64,000 nucleotides of DNA, taken from contig NC_051095.1 of NCBI RefSeq assembly GCF_901709675.1, positions 14,769,456 to 14,833,455 of the forward strand, read 5' to 3'. A program made the position numbers and the translations under genes. Source of the stretch: Syngnathus acus (Eukaryota; Chordata; Actinopteri; Syngnathiformes; Syngnathidae). The notes beneath the pieces are model-generated. The model was not told where the DNA came from. It did not search any database and saw only the letters and a program-made list of their open reading frames with translations. Within the stretch, counting starts at the first letter, position 1. Every line of letters starts with the position of its first letter. Shown piece after piece: positions 27,641 through 53,079 of this stretch.

Positions 27641-28710
27641 GACTCGTATTGATCACACACACAATAGTGTTTACTGTACAGCAATGTTGTAAGTAAGTAA
27701 AGAAAAGAGGTTTTCATCAACATTCCTCCTAAATCCTATCTTGGAAGAAATAAAGCTGAGGGTGACATCATGTGAAGGCGGTGGCCTCCCATAAGCACCT
27801 GTGCTTTTACACCACATGACTCCCGTCCTGATTAGGGTAATTTTGTAAAAAATGATTCATGACATGCCGACATAAGTCTACGCGCCTCTCTTAGCAACAA
27901 ACCCTTCACAAACCCATTGGGGGGGAAAATCCATCAGATGCTTGTGGCTGCCATGTTTTCAAACAATAAGAATAAATGTCACACTTAACATCAGCAGTGA
28001 GCAAATTCCACAACCCCAAAACACAAATATACAAAGACTGTGCCACATAAACTTAGACATGCAGTTACCACTGCCGGTCACAATAAAGGCGTGAAGATCT
28101 GGGCTGTAGACTGCACAGGTAGACATGTAGTGATGACGTCACACATTGATGTGGTTGGCAATAAGCTTTTTCCAATGGCACCACTAGCAAACACCTTTGT
28201 CATTCGACCAAGCTAATGGTAGAGCAAGCAGGGTTGAATGACAACTTCAGCTTTGTTCTCTCCGCTCATAGTTTGAATGTGTGAAGTGTCAGTCGAAAAG
28301 ATATGAAGTAATTTTGTTTTCTAAAGGTAACAGAACGCCAGCTATGATGTCAATTCTTCTGGTAAGTTGATTTCATAGATGTGGTAGAAATCAAACTGCA
28401 TTGGGTCACTGTGGCTTACTTTTCATGAATAAAATATTTTAGGGGGGGGGGGGGCTTAGTGTAAAAAGTTCGACAAGCACCAGTCTATAGCGACGCAAGT
28501 AACCAAGCAACAGGAAGCACTCACATCATGAGTTAAGTTTAATCAACTTTAGACCGTCTCTTAGCAATCATTTATAAATTCAGCTTAATCCCTTTACCAG
28601 GCGCGATCACTATTTAAGATATGCATTTTAACGCAATAAAAGGGAAGAATAGACGCACTGTTTACATCACAACAGCGAAATGTGTTTAATATGTAAACTT
28701 GAACACTCAC

Positions 28711-28900
28711 CCTTTGGGAGACGACGATTACTTCGATGTTCCCGACGTCTTCGGGAATTACAATAAATGAGAAAAATAACAGCATTATCCTGAGACGGAA
28801 GGCGAGCCGAGGCTACACAAGCGGGCAGCGGTTGAAGCCTCCTCCTGCCACGGCTCCCTGCCTGGCACGACGCTGACGTTCTCTCCAATAACGCGTGGGG
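28711..28900 (-). other. Probable untranslated first exon and promoter, minus strand (ELF gene?)
   Basis: On the minus strand a CpG-rich segment ends at a canonical donor (AAAGG|GTGAGT). It contains a palindromic GACGTC core. A 25-codon upstream ORF begins at 28785 and, if spliced straight to the ELF start exon at 1687, would run about 17 more codons and stop before the ELF ATG. No other minus-strand gene is visible between here and 1.7 kb, so assignment to the ELF gene is the simplest reading but unproven. The roughly 27 kb intron implied is plausible, because ELF-family 5' introns are long. Confidence 0.4.
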
Positions 28901-29878
28901 AATTCCTAGCAGTCACATTTTCCTGGGAAGCGATAGTCCCCCTGTGCCGAAAAGTTTTTTTTCTTTTTTCTTTTTTTAATTCATCTTCTATTTAGTCTGG
29001 AAGAAGTATGTAAATGGCATTTTTATAATATCAATTGCAATATCAATGTCGTTATCTTTTCTCTCGATCGACTAGAAGGTGTGTTTGGCTTGTTCTTTTT
29101 AAGTCAACGCAGGTGTGTCATATAGGTCCATATGGAAATCTCCCTGGGTTGAGCAACTGTGGAGTCGCCGTCGAAAGGCAGAGTCCCGAACGGGAATCTA
29201 ACTCTCATAGTCAATCTGAGAAACACAGATCCAAAAGGATAATTAAGCCTTTTTCGTTGCTTTGTTGCCCAGAGACTGACTGTAAACGCCAGTGAGTGGA
29301 GCAGCACTCCCTCTCGTGGCTGTTGGTAGTAACAGAATTCCTTCCCGTGACAGCGGTTCTCGGCAGACGTCACAGTATTTTAAGCAAATATAGTAACGGT
29401 GACAAAAACTGTATATTAAAGTTAAACATTCGGGATGAGTGGACAGCCTAAAAAAATCAAGTGCACAAAAAAAGATATTGTCGCTTGACACATGACGTAA
29501 TCGTTTCTAGAATGTTCCATTTGTCCTGCGAGCGCAGTCAAATGCTGTAATGTTAAATGTTAGGATAATATATTACGCTCATTACGCTTTTACATTAATA
29601 ACCATAAATCTAATAAACGAAAGATACAGTGTAATGTGTATATCCATTTATAAATCAGTAAATGTTGGTCAAATGGCAATAATTCCCCCGTTCTAATACT
29701 TATGGTTGCGTCCAAGGGCTAGCGGCTCAGGCAGCCAAATATTTGACAAACTAACAATCGGCGTCCAGTTAGCTTAGTGTCGAAACTAATCACTTATTTA
29801 GATTTAAAACAAACTTCCCTCTACTTTATCTCGATCCCCCGTGCACTCGATACGTACATTTAAGCGTAAGTGTGTAGG

Positions 29879-31178
29879 ATGTCAACTCCGGCGAGACGAC
29901 GTTTAATGAGAGATTTTAAACGGTAAGCGAGACCAAAACAAGGCAAGTAGCTAAAAGCTAACATTAGCAACCCGAGGGTTAGCCCGTCAGCGTTGCTACA
30001 TTTACACACTTGTCATCACATTCTGTGGTATTTTGAAGCACCCATTTCTTTCGTCGGGGTCTTGTTTAGTTTAAAGCGTAAAGTCGACGATGTTAGATAT
30101 TGATGGGGTGAATTATAAATGGAGAAAACGGCTTACATCGACACTTGTGTTAGCACTAGTGTTAGCATCCCATGATACGTATGACCACTGTTGGCAGTCA
30201 AGATTTCAGGTGATGTGTTTACGTCCTTAACGTATACGTAAAAGACAGGCGTTTAACCCAAATCTTATGTATGCCTCTTAGTTATAAGTCATTTATAAAT
30301 CATTAGCGACAGTGTTGATCACACCACTGTTATTACATCAACTTATTTGTATGCTCCATTCGTAAGGCTGCAAGAAGATCCTCCAGCTGGAGTCAGCGGG
30401 GCCCCCTCAGAAAACAATATTATGGTATGGAATGCTGTCATTTTTGGGTAAGTTAGTCCCGATTCGTAATGTAACAGGCTTTCTGATATTAAACATCTCT
30501 CTAACATGCTTGTCTTTCTTTCATAGGCCAGAGGGAACTCCTTTTGAAGATGGTATGTAATTTGTCAAACATCCAGGTCTGTTAAATTTACAAGGGACGT
30601 GCACTAAAAAGACTTAAAAGTTTGTATTTTTACAGGGTTCTTTGTATTTTAGGAACTGCACATCCTTATGCCACTGCAATGCTCATAATTTTCTTCCTTC
30701 CAGGAACATTCAAACTTACCATAGAGTTCACCGAGGAATATCCAAATAAGCCCCCAACTGTGAGATTTGTCTCTAAAATGTTTCATCCTAATGGTAAGTG
30801 GATGAAAGTCTTGCATATCCTGTATTAGCTAATGCAATCATTGTATACTGTCAAAACTAATAACACTTTTATTCCTTTTTGTAGTATACGCCGATGGCAG
30901 CATATGCTTAGATATACTTCAGAATCGTTGGAGTCCCACTTATGATGTGTCTTCAATATTAACGTCAATACAGGTGCCACAATCACAACGCTGGCTATTG
31001 TCATTATTCTCCTCGTCCGCTGACATGCTTTTGTTGTGTTTTCGCCAAGTCTTTACTGGATGAGCCCAACCCCAACAGTCCGGCCAACAGCCAGGCAGCC
31101 CAGCTGTACCAGGAGAACAAGCGGGAGTATGAGAAGAGAGTTTCTGCTATCGTTGAACAGAGTTGGCGCGACTGTTGA
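29879..31178 (+). CDS. ube2a: Ubiquitin-conjugating enzyme E2 A (Rad6 homologue)
   Basis: Six exons: 29879-29922, 30367-30447, 30527-30552, 30704-30793, 30885-30973 and 31050-31178, giving 152 aa with all phases compatible. The protein starts [14 protein letters not shown] and contains [20 protein letters not shown], where the cysteine of SICLD is the catalytic thioester residue. It ends SIVEQ-like in [13 protein letters not shown]2A is distinguished from UBE2B by [29 protein letters not shown] and the terminal WRDC (UBE2B has IMQWNAV, KLVIEFSEEYPN and WNDS). The enzyme monoubiquitinates PCNA with RAD18 and histone H2B with RNF20/40, in post-replication repair and transcription. The 3'UTR ends at AATAAA 31857-31862. 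It converges with NKRF. Confidence 0.97.
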
Positions 31179-31856
31179 CCCGCGTCATTGTTGTCGTGGT
31201 CCCCGCCATGAACAGTGTCCGACCTCTAGTTGTCAACTTATCTCACAGTATACGTTTTGCCCCCCTCCTGCCAAAAGAAACAGTCGGTTGCCAAGTTTGT
31301 ACGCTGTCGTGTTTGAGGCATTCACTTCTGCTGAATGCCATCATCAGGCTAAAATGTGTTTGTTTAAAAGAAAAAAAAGTTAATGTACCTTGTTATATCT
31401 GGGTTACTTGCCTCTTTTTTTGTGCAAAATGGCTGCTAACTATGTGCTTGCTGTAAAACCACCTACTGTTCTTATTTTGACACATAAACATGTATTTGTG
31501 GTTATTTCTTTTTGTTGTATCAGTGTGCTTTGTTTTGCCTTTTGAAAGCCTTTCAAGTGGGACTGATATTTTTCATTGAAGCATTAGAATTAACCTGACA
31601 TGACCATTTATTACAAGCTGCCTTGTGGATTTCAGATGCTCTTTGTGTTTGAGTACGACACACAAGACATGACTGCCCCATTTGGGCACTTGGTTTCACT
31701 GACAAAATGCTGACATTTAAAGACTGAGGATGTTTCTTAGCTAAGCTATTTCACAATCATACAAAAGTAGTGATCCGTGTGAAGTGATCATACAAGATGA
31801 TTTGTCTTTAAAGTTTACACTGGTAACCCATGTAACAAACTGTACATTTTCTTGTA

Positions 31857-31862
31857 AATAAA
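31857..31862 (+). terminator. ube2a: UBE2A poly(A) signal
   Basis: Canonical AATAAA about 680 bp after the UBE2A stop. Confidence 0.85.
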
Positions 31863-31922
31863 ATGATCTATGTTACTAGTGTTTCCTTTGAAAGAAGCTA
31901 GGTTTTGTCGAGTCAGTTTGAT

Positions 31923-31928
31923 TTTATT
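31923..31928 (-). terminator. nkrf: NKRF poly(A) signal
   Basis: AATAAA on the minus strand (TTTATT on plus), about 400 bp after the NKRF stop and 61 bp from the opposing UBE2A signal. Confidence 0.65.
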
Positions 31929-32321
31929 TGCAAACATGTCTGGATACACATTTTGACAATGCAAATGTAGCTCTTGTACAATAACCATGGAAAGTGCTAC
32001 GATAATTCAGTGTGCTGCAAAACAAATTATGCCCAACTCCCATCAGAGTTAATGATCTTGTAGTCCAACTGTTACATGAATCGACTTGCATTATGTTTTA
32101 CACACAGTGAAACAGTCCCTTAAATTTTTTGTGACTATGACCCTCATCAGGACACTTCGACGCAAGCGTGCGCCAAAGTAAATAAAGGTGACATGGAAAC
32201 ATATCAAAGTTAATTGTTTGGGGGAATGGAATGCAGGAACCCTTAAGACCTTATTTGTAGAGTCCAAATTGAGAATGTGGATTTGTGAAGTTAAAGCTCA
32301 CAGCTGGAGTTGACATGCAAA

Positions 32322-34876
32322 TCAATGCGAGGTCTGAGGTTTGACCAGTTCGTAGCGGCCCACTTGCCCTTCCTGCAGGAGCTGGCCAATGAGCTGATTT
32401 TTGTCCACTCTGCGACTGACGATGAGGTAGCGATGCCTGCCCTGCCCATATGACTTGCTCCGTAGGCCGTACTTGTGAGACACTAGGTGGATCCGCTTGC
32501 GCTCATCGCTGGTCAGGTCGGTGGAGAAGTGCAGATCGTCCTGGCGGTCCGACCTGGCGTAGTTAATGATGATGCCCTCGATGTCCCGTTTGTTGAGCTG
32601 GCACTTGTTTGAGTCCATACCCAAGCCCTCCCTGGAGAACTTCTCCTTAACTTTGATGGGCTCGGCAATGCCTTCTCCGTCTCGGCCCAAACCTCCACCT
32701 GTCCAACCCATCTTCCGCAGCAGCTGGTTCCCAATGTTGTCCTCTTTTATCACCTGTTTCATGGCTTCCTCTCCCGAGCGACCCTGGATCTGCGAACGGG
32801 AGATGGCCTTGGCACGACCCTCCCACTTCATGGTGGACTTGACCACTGCCTGCGTCTGTCTCAGGGTGTCTACGGCCTCCTGTGCCGCGAAGTGCTTCAC
32901 CTGCTTTTTGGCGCCCACTCCTGCTGCCACAAATTGTCCTTCCAAGTACACTTCGCACCTCCAGCGATTATCGGACAAACAGATGAACTTGTAGTTGGCC
33001 GTCATCTTGTTGAACTGAGCCGTGTCATTGATGATGCTCACGGCGTTATCCGAATTCTCTAAGATGACCACCTCACTCAGATGTTTCTTCCTCATGCCGA
33101 ATTGCCCAGCGGAGGATCCCGATTGCTCATGTCCCCGGGCGTGCTGGGGCGCTAGCTGCTGGCGCTGTTGCTCCGCCTGATTCAAGCGCAGCTTTGCCAG
33201 GGCCGCTTCTGCCGCAGCGTGCTTAGAGTTCTTTTTGTTGCCGCTGGCCTGCGCCACCATTTCATCCTGCACGTAGACGCTGCACATCCAGCCGAGGTTG
33301 GGCAGCCGCTCAAACTTGTAGTCCACCTTCATGTGACAGAAAGCGGCAGAATTGTTGAGAATGCAGATGGCGTCTTGGGCATTGTCCATGACCACAAACT
33401 CCGTCCAACGCTTGCGCATGTCGGGCTCGTTGGGGCCCTTACAGTTGGGATAGCCGATGTTCTCCGGATTGCAAAGAGCGGGCGCTAAGGCAGGGGCAGG
33501 GCAGCTCATCTGGCACACCACAATGTCGTTGAGCATCGTGTGCTTGTACTTGCGCGGCACCACGCGCACCTCGACAGGCTTCATGAAGAGTCTGACGGCG
33601 TTTTCGGAGGCACGGTCCCTCGCGCCGTTTTTACTGAAAGAGTAGCCCGTGGCCAGATAGACTCCCTGACACCTTAGCTCGCAGGCATAGCCATCCGTCG
33701 GAACTTTGCGGTTCTTGGGTAGGTCGGCTTGAGGGATATCCCTCAAGTTGACGTAAGTGTACTGAGGGTTGGTCTTGCAGGCCTGGATGCTGCGACTCAA
33801 CATGAAACTGTAATTCAGATCCTCAGTTCCGGTCATGTACTGAGGATCCGACAAAGACATCGCCAAGGCGGACGCCAGACAGGTAATGAGCCTGTGCTTC
33901 TCCACGATCGTGGAGTGATTGATAGGTAGCAGCTGAGGTGGCAATTCCCCCGGCTGAGAGGCGGCAGGCCCGCTGTACGCTCTGTTATGAGGACGATCCC
34001 TGTGGCTGTACCCCAAACCCTGCCGTCCACAGTCCCAGCCGCTTGATCTGTTTCCGCCACTGTATCCATTGTGCCTGTACGGCTGCGAATAGAAATCTGT
34101 GTTGCGAAAGCTGTGGGTCTCATACTTGTTTGTATAGTCTTGTTGAATTGTTGCCATAAAGTTAGATGCGGAGCCTCGGCCTCCGTAGCCTAAGCTGACT
34201 GGACCGCCCGAAGGAACATTATTCTTGTGCCGTTCTCGATCCCTACGGAAGTCAAAAGCAGGCCTGAGAGAGGAGGTGCTCGGTCCTCTGCCCGTGCTAC
34301 CGTAAGAAGCGTGTTCATATTCCCTGTATCGGCCAGCATGCGGGTCACTACTTCTGGGGGGGTCACTGCTTCGGGGCTCCTTATCGTTCTCCTTCTCATC
34401 TGCGCCATTTCCTACTTCACCAGTGCCAATACTGCTGCCGCCGCTAACAAATTGCACAGGCTCAAATCGAGGTCGCATACCAAACCTTGACACAGGCATC
34501 TTCCTCATGGGCTCTTCTCCTGCAAATGTATGATACACAAAAACTTAGTGAGTAGAGCATCAAAAATGACACTTTAATCTGTGCTTCTTTTGCGTAGCTT
34601 TTGGATTCAACATGATAGTGCTGCTGTGTCGTAGGGCTGAAGATGACATGGCAGCTCTGGGCAATTCAACCAATATTTAATTGGTGCGCAAGTTCTGTTG
34701 AGACCAAATTGTGTACAAGCTATTTAAGTGAATTTTGCACAAGTGATCTTGAATTCATATTCCAGTTCAATTCAATAAAACTCACCACCACCAGGAGAAA
34801 TGCGTCTCTTTTTTGCTTGAGAGCTATGACTCGGGTCATAGGAGCGCATTTCGCCTGCACAGCTGCCCTCTGCCAT
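32322..34876 (-). CDS. nkrf: NF-kappa-B-repressing factor
   Basis: Two coding exons, 34786-34876 and 32322-34519 (GT-AG, phase 1), give 762 aa starting MAEGSCAGEMRSYD. This matches the MAEG..GEM segment near the human N-terminus. The long open frame could be read from an ATG at 34538, but those first codons lie in the intron, before the acceptor TTTGCAG. After a glycine- and serine-rich N-terminal third come regions matching the human double-stranded-RNA-binding-like repeats (for example DGYACELRCQGVYL). A G-patch follows at about 626-670 (NQLLRKMGWTGGGLG), then an R3H domain at about 680-740. NKRF represses NF-kB targets and regulates nucleolar RNA processing with XRN2 and DHX15. A probable 5'UTR exon ends at 35586 with donor AAAG|GTAAGC; an in-frame stop there supports the chosen ATG. 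Confidence 0.93.
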
Positions 34877-35585
34877 CACCAGCAGCGTCCGGTCAAAACC
34901 AGGCCATACCTGTAAAGCACAACAAACATGGCAAAAAACATGTTGCATTAGGCAAGGAATAATAACAATTCAAGTCGAAGAATTGAACAAGAACAAAAGA
35001 AATACTGAAAATATAAGAAAAGTTGTTCCACCAAAGATGGTGTCCTCAGTTCATAATATAACACGTGGTTTGAGAACTTACAAAAGTGAACAATGAACAG
35101 TTTCATTCTATTAATGTTGCGACCTACACCGAAATTCGGTTTACGCCGCAGCGTAGGAACGTATCAACGTCGTAAACTGAGGACCCCCTGTACTGCATTT
35201 GCGTGCCAAAACTATGACGTCATCCAATTCACGTAGGATTTTGGAAGTCTGTCTCTAACTTGTCTTTGTTCTTCATACTGACCCTCCAGTAAGGCCTATT
35301 TAGTACTCGGGAAGCAGACGATAACTAAAGGATAGATTAACAACACGGATGGGCAGCAACTGTTGTGCTGTCACGTTAATGTACCCGTAAAGATAACAAG
35401 TAATACGTTCCACGTCAGATGACAGCAAATCAATATATTGGATTTGTAGGAAATCAGATTCTGTTTTAGTTGAGGCTGTATATACGACAGACTGTATAAA
35501 CAGGCCGATATCGGTATCCGTAAGCGTTGCATGACCCAAATGCTTCGTTTAATAGACCGCTATGGGTGCGTGAGTAACTGCTTAC

Positions 35586-35800
35586 CTTTCTCTGCAGGTA
35601 GCCTGTGTCAACTCACCCGTTATTGTTTTAGTAGCTCTAAACACAACGAGTATAAAAACATTAGCCGCCGTGTTAGCCTATTTTGGCTAACAGGTTTGGA
35701 GAGCAACTTGCTGGCTATGTATTATGTAGATTACCGGATCGTTGGCGTTCAAAAGCGTCCACAAAGACAATAAGGACATTTCAGGTCGGAGTAACTCAAA
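35586..35800 (-). other. nkrf: Probable NKRF 5'UTR exon and promoter region
   Basis: The minus-strand donor (AAAG|GTAAGC) at 35580-35585 pairs with the acceptor before 34909. In the NKRF frame this exon has a TGA shortly before the junction and no ATG after it. The upstream limit is not defined. Confidence 0.45.
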
Positions 35801-35905
35801 AAAAGCGTCCCGGGAAGCATGTTTTGTTGACGCTGTTAAGGCCCGTCCTTTTTCTACTCCCGCTAGCATTGCATACATGGATCTGTCATGGCGTCACTCT
35901 TAGTG

Positions 35906-36940
35906 TTGGCTCGTGAGTGAACGATCCGTTCAAAAGAACGGATCCTTTCAGTGAACGAGCGTGAACGAATCACTTCCTACAGTGATTCGTTCTTTTTTCA
36001 GTTCATATGACTTCAACCAGTAGGTGTCGGTAATGCCCATTGAAGCTGGTGCCACCTCGCCGTAAAACAAAACGAAGAAGAAAATGACGTCACTTCCCGT
36101 TCACGAACGAGTCGTGAATTGCATTTCCCGTTCGACAACTGAATGGATAAATGGATCTGTGCGTGAACGAATCTGTGAGTGAGTGATTCGCATTTCCAGT
36201 TCATCGCGAGAACGGATCAGTGAGGGAACGAATCCTGGCTTTCCCGTTCGCGAACGAGTCAATGAGTGAACTGCCTTCCTGTGCATCAACGGATCAGTCA
36301 GTGAATATGTTGCGTCGCTTGGCGTGAACTATGTAAGCCACAATGTAGATTTACGATTTACTTATAGTAGGTTTTAAATAACGTGTATGCATATATATGC
36401 CTAAATGTTGTTGTTCAATATATCGACTTTCACATTTGATTATATATATATAAAATAACACCATCAACTACAATCCAACAAATACAAAATTAAAACATCA
36501 ATGTCGGCATAAAGTGTGTCGGTTTGCAATGGCATAGAGGCAATGCTGTCTGTCACTCACTCGTGAATGAGTCGCGAACGACCATCAGCAGCGCCAGCGA
36601 GCGTTAGATGGAGGAGGGACTTTACGAGTCAGTGACGTAATTTCCCGTTCACGACCGGGTGAGAGACTGTTGCCAACGGATCAGTGTGTAAGTGTTGTAT
36701 TATAGAAAGAAATATGTTAATTACCCTGAGCCAATTATTATTATATATAATAATTGGGGGGGGGGGGGGGTAGTTGTATTGTTTGATGTGTATGGGTTGT
36801 TTCCACTGGAAAGAAAAAAAAAAAAAGCCGTATCATTGTGTGGGGGATTCATTGAACGATTCGTTTGAACGAATCTTTTGGGTGAACTGATTCTAACGAT
36901 TCTGTTCACCTAAAAGAACTGGAATGCACATTACTAGTCA
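35906..36940. repeat. About 1-kb repeat dense in GAACGA/TCGTTC motifs
   Basis: Two arms, about 35906-36300 and 36540-36925, are packed with GAACGA, TTCGTTC, GAACGGATC and palindromes such as CGTTCACGAACG. They flank a 240-bp AT-rich centre and contain a 15-nt G run (36756-36770). It resembles non-autonomous DNA elements of fish, but no clean terminal repeats or target duplication could be fixed. It lies between the NKRF promoter and the septin 6 3' end. Confidence 0.55.
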
Positions 36941-37344
36941 CTCTGTTCTTCACCGTACCCATAATGCTTTACGGTATTTCTTTTTTCTTTTTCTCACGCA
37001 CACATTCACACCTTCATATGCGGGAAAACGAACTCATGGTGTCTGCACACAAGACAGGCAAGTGTACGACCTGCACCATCAGCGACTCCCTGCTTTGCGG
37101 CAAGTACTCCAGTATTGAGCTGCTGCCACAAAGATTTTTTTTTTTAATCATCGAATGGGTAACTCGGTTACAAATATTCACTCATTCATCTTCCGAGCCG
37201 CTTTATACTCACGGTGGTCGCGACGTGCTGGACCCTAGCGCAGCAAATACATTTGTAAAAATGTACTTTACTCCAAATTTTGTTTTAAAGCATAAATCAA
37301 ACAAAAACTTGAAAGAATTGGATGTATTTGTCATGAGCAATTAA

Positions 37345-38446
37345 ATTATGACAAAAAATGTCACGTTCTTGGTTTATTTATTTTTTATTGAAAATGTACA
37401 TCAATGTAATCAAACTTAATACGAAATATTGATTTATTCGAGTGGTTGAGGGTTTCTGACATGATGGATGGATATTAGAAAAAAAATTCTTCGGACACCA
37501 AAAATGTTACGGTACTTTGCACCAACCAAGAGCTTAGGTCATAAACAAGTCTTCAATCCACTTCAATACACAAAATATATCCTTATAAATTATATAAATG
37601 CACAGGTATTCTTTTTTTTTTTTTAATACACCCATCTGGGTTCAACTCCATCATACATTATTTGGCAACAAAGGAACTGAAATGATAGGACTTAACATAT
37701 TCACTCATGATTTGCACCATATTTGGAGGAAACAGTAAAATTATTATTTTGGATTGAAAACAAGCAGGTGACAACAGTAAAGAAATTGTTTTATAAATCC
37801 ATGCAAAATATAGAATACAGAAGGCTGGAGAATATTAAAGCACAAAAGGCCTATACATGTGACCTCCATGGTATTCAACAGTGGCATGTAAACATGGGCA
37901 GCATCAAAAGAAGTGCCAATATTTTTTATATTGCTTTGGCATAGTAATGACTTCAATTTGGTGTTTTTTATTTTTTATTTTTTTACAGTGTACAAATTAT
38001 ACTTTTTAAGTCATGTTTAAGTTAACATGCCCTCATCCTACCATAGTTTGCAGAGGCTTTTAATTAACATGAAGACAATTATATTTAAACTGTCAAACCT
38101 ACCCATTCAGCCTGTGCTTAAGATCAGAAGTGGGGAACTTTTTCCATTAGTTATTGAATATTTCTTTTGAGCATTTTTTGGGGGTGTAAATGGTGGGATC
38201 TTTTGAATTTTAGTTCTTCAGCAAATGCTGTAGGTTCCCCACCCATGGTTCATTGTCACAAAGTGGGTCAGAGATACCATGCGAGTCCACAAAAGTCCAC
38301 ATTTGACAAAAGGAGATGATGTAATGGGAGAGAAGAAAAATATCTATTTTAAAAACAGGTTAATATAGCAGGAGGGGACAGAAGAGGTAAATAGTGCTTA
38401 GTTGTTGCCGAAGCTGTCGTGGCCCTCTTCAGATGGTCAAGACACA
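37345..38446 (-). other. septin6: Probable septin 6 3'UTR
   Basis: AT-rich sequence downstream of the septin 6 stop. Candidate minus-strand AATAAA signals (TTTATT on plus) lie near 37374-37385 and 37967. The actual end cannot be fixed from sequence. Confidence 0.4.
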
Positions 38447-51712
<13,266 letters not shown>

Positions 51713-52039
51713 TGGTGATAGCCGTTAGCCAAGCAGGGTCTACGAGTTGAGCGAGGGAAGCTGAAGAGCTGAGGTTACATCGAAAACTCGCCTTCTGTTT
51801 AGGGATATACCATTGCTAAAACATATTTAAACAAATCTACTTACCTCAAACAATGTCGTGCAAAAACCTTGTGCTGTTGTCAAATATATTTCGCATTGTG
51901 TTATGATAGATCCCGTTTACATTTTGAATTAATCATGAACAATCATTTTTATCGAACACTCCCTAAAGTACTCCCCTATGAGCGGCTTTAATGGATTCTT
52001 CCACACCGATTCGCAGTGGACCTCAGTGAATGAACATCC

Positions 52040-52098
52040 CGAGTGGATGGATAAATGGATGGATGGATGGATAAATAAATAAATAAATAAATAAATAA
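52040..52098. repeat. (GGAT)n/(AAAT)n compound microsatellite
   Basis: Tandem GGATGGAT units followed by about six AAAT units, in the septin 6 to securin intergenic gap. Confidence 0.85.
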
Positions 52099-52409
52099 GT
52101 GCGTGCGTGTGCGTGGTGCCAAAAGCCTAATAAAAAATTAGATTGCCATCACACTATGTATTATTTATTGTCACTGCTTAGAGCACTCTTTAATCTTCTT
52201 TTCATCCCTATCTATGCTAGAACGCTTTTGTACTAAGATGTAAGTAATGCGCGTAAATGGGAGACTAACATAAACGCTTTAAGCGCCAAAGTAGCAGATG
52301 TGCACCAAGCATCATTTACAATAAGTCGTAAATCTCGAAACATGTTCAAGCAAAGCGTATCTGCAAACCATTAACAGAGTTCATGTATTAATTCAAATTA
52401 TGATTGGTT

Positions 52410-52641
52410 TGTCGCAACTATAATTTATTATATCACTATTGGAGAGCATTCACGTAATGCTCACTTCTTAGTTATTGTACCTTGGCAGCCACCGTATTTG
52501 TTATTGGGTACTGCGCATGCGCAAGACCGTTCGCTCAAGTATCCTGTGATATCGACCAGTGTTACTGAGCGCTATACCAGTGAGTTATGAATAAACAGAG
52601 TTCGGTTTACAAAGTATTACCCTCCGTCTGGTTATTCAACA
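52410..52641 (+). mobile_element. Possible solo LTR of a retrotransposon
   Basis: The segment runs TGTCGCAAC to TTATTCAACA (TG...CA). It contains TACTGCGCATGCGCAAGACC, a possible poly(A) signal (ATGAATAAACAGAG) and TCTGGTTATTCAAC, a layout familiar from fish Gypsy-type LTRs. About 20 bp beyond the end lies TTTGGTGGAGAA, reminiscent of a leader. No target duplication or internal coding region was found. Confidence 0.35.
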
Positions 52642-52732
52642 ACTATATAAATCTTTTTTAATTTGGTGGAGAAATATGTAGCGGAAGTGTAAATTCATTT
52701 TCATGACTTCACATCCGTGTTTGCAACGTCGA

Positions 52733-52760
52733 CCAATAGCATGAGAGCAGCGAATTTAAA
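52733..52760 (+). promoter_or_regulatory. pttg1: CCAAT box and CHR-like motif of the securin promoter
   Basis: CCAAT at 52733-52737 is followed 17 bp later by TTTAAA at 52755-52760, a CHR variant. NF-Y plus CHR is the usual G2/M (DREAM/MuvB) promoter arrangement, and securin is a G2/M gene. A plausible untranslated first exon then ends at donor ACG|GTAACG (52851). Confidence 0.35.
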
Positions 52761-53079
52761 AAGGAGCCGCGGTCTGTTTACGCTTCATACCAAAACAGCT
52801 TTGTGGTTGCAAGGTTGGAGCCTGCACATTGGAAACATTAGCAAGACTACGGTAACGTTACCAATAATGTCTCGAGTTATTTTTATTTATTTACTTCTAT
52901 GTATGGCTTCGCGCTCTTGTTTTGTGATGGTGTTTGCTGCGCATGTTAACCGCCCAAACATTGGAAAGCTTACAACATCATACGCGTGCCAAAAATAACA
53001 ATAACTTCAAGCACGTGCTAATTGACAGCTAATGGAGCATTTACTTCAATGGTAACGTCTGCCTTTCTTTACAGATACA

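Noticed and set aside
33168-33488. Plus-strand frames opposite NKRF
   Set aside because: Shadows of the GC-rich NKRF coding strand.
34520-34538. NKRF start at the first Met of the long open frame (MYHTFAGEEP)
   Set aside because: These codons precede a clear acceptor (TTTGCAG), and splicing to 34786 restores the conserved MAEG N-terminus.
36964-37344. 126-aa plus-strand frame near the septin 6 3' end
   Set aside because: Homopolymer-driven sequence without any domain, partly in repeat-like DNA.
52514-52523. NRF1 site as the native securin promoter element
   Set aside because: The GCGCATGCGC lies inside an LTR-like repeat, so it is not evidence of a conserved promoter.
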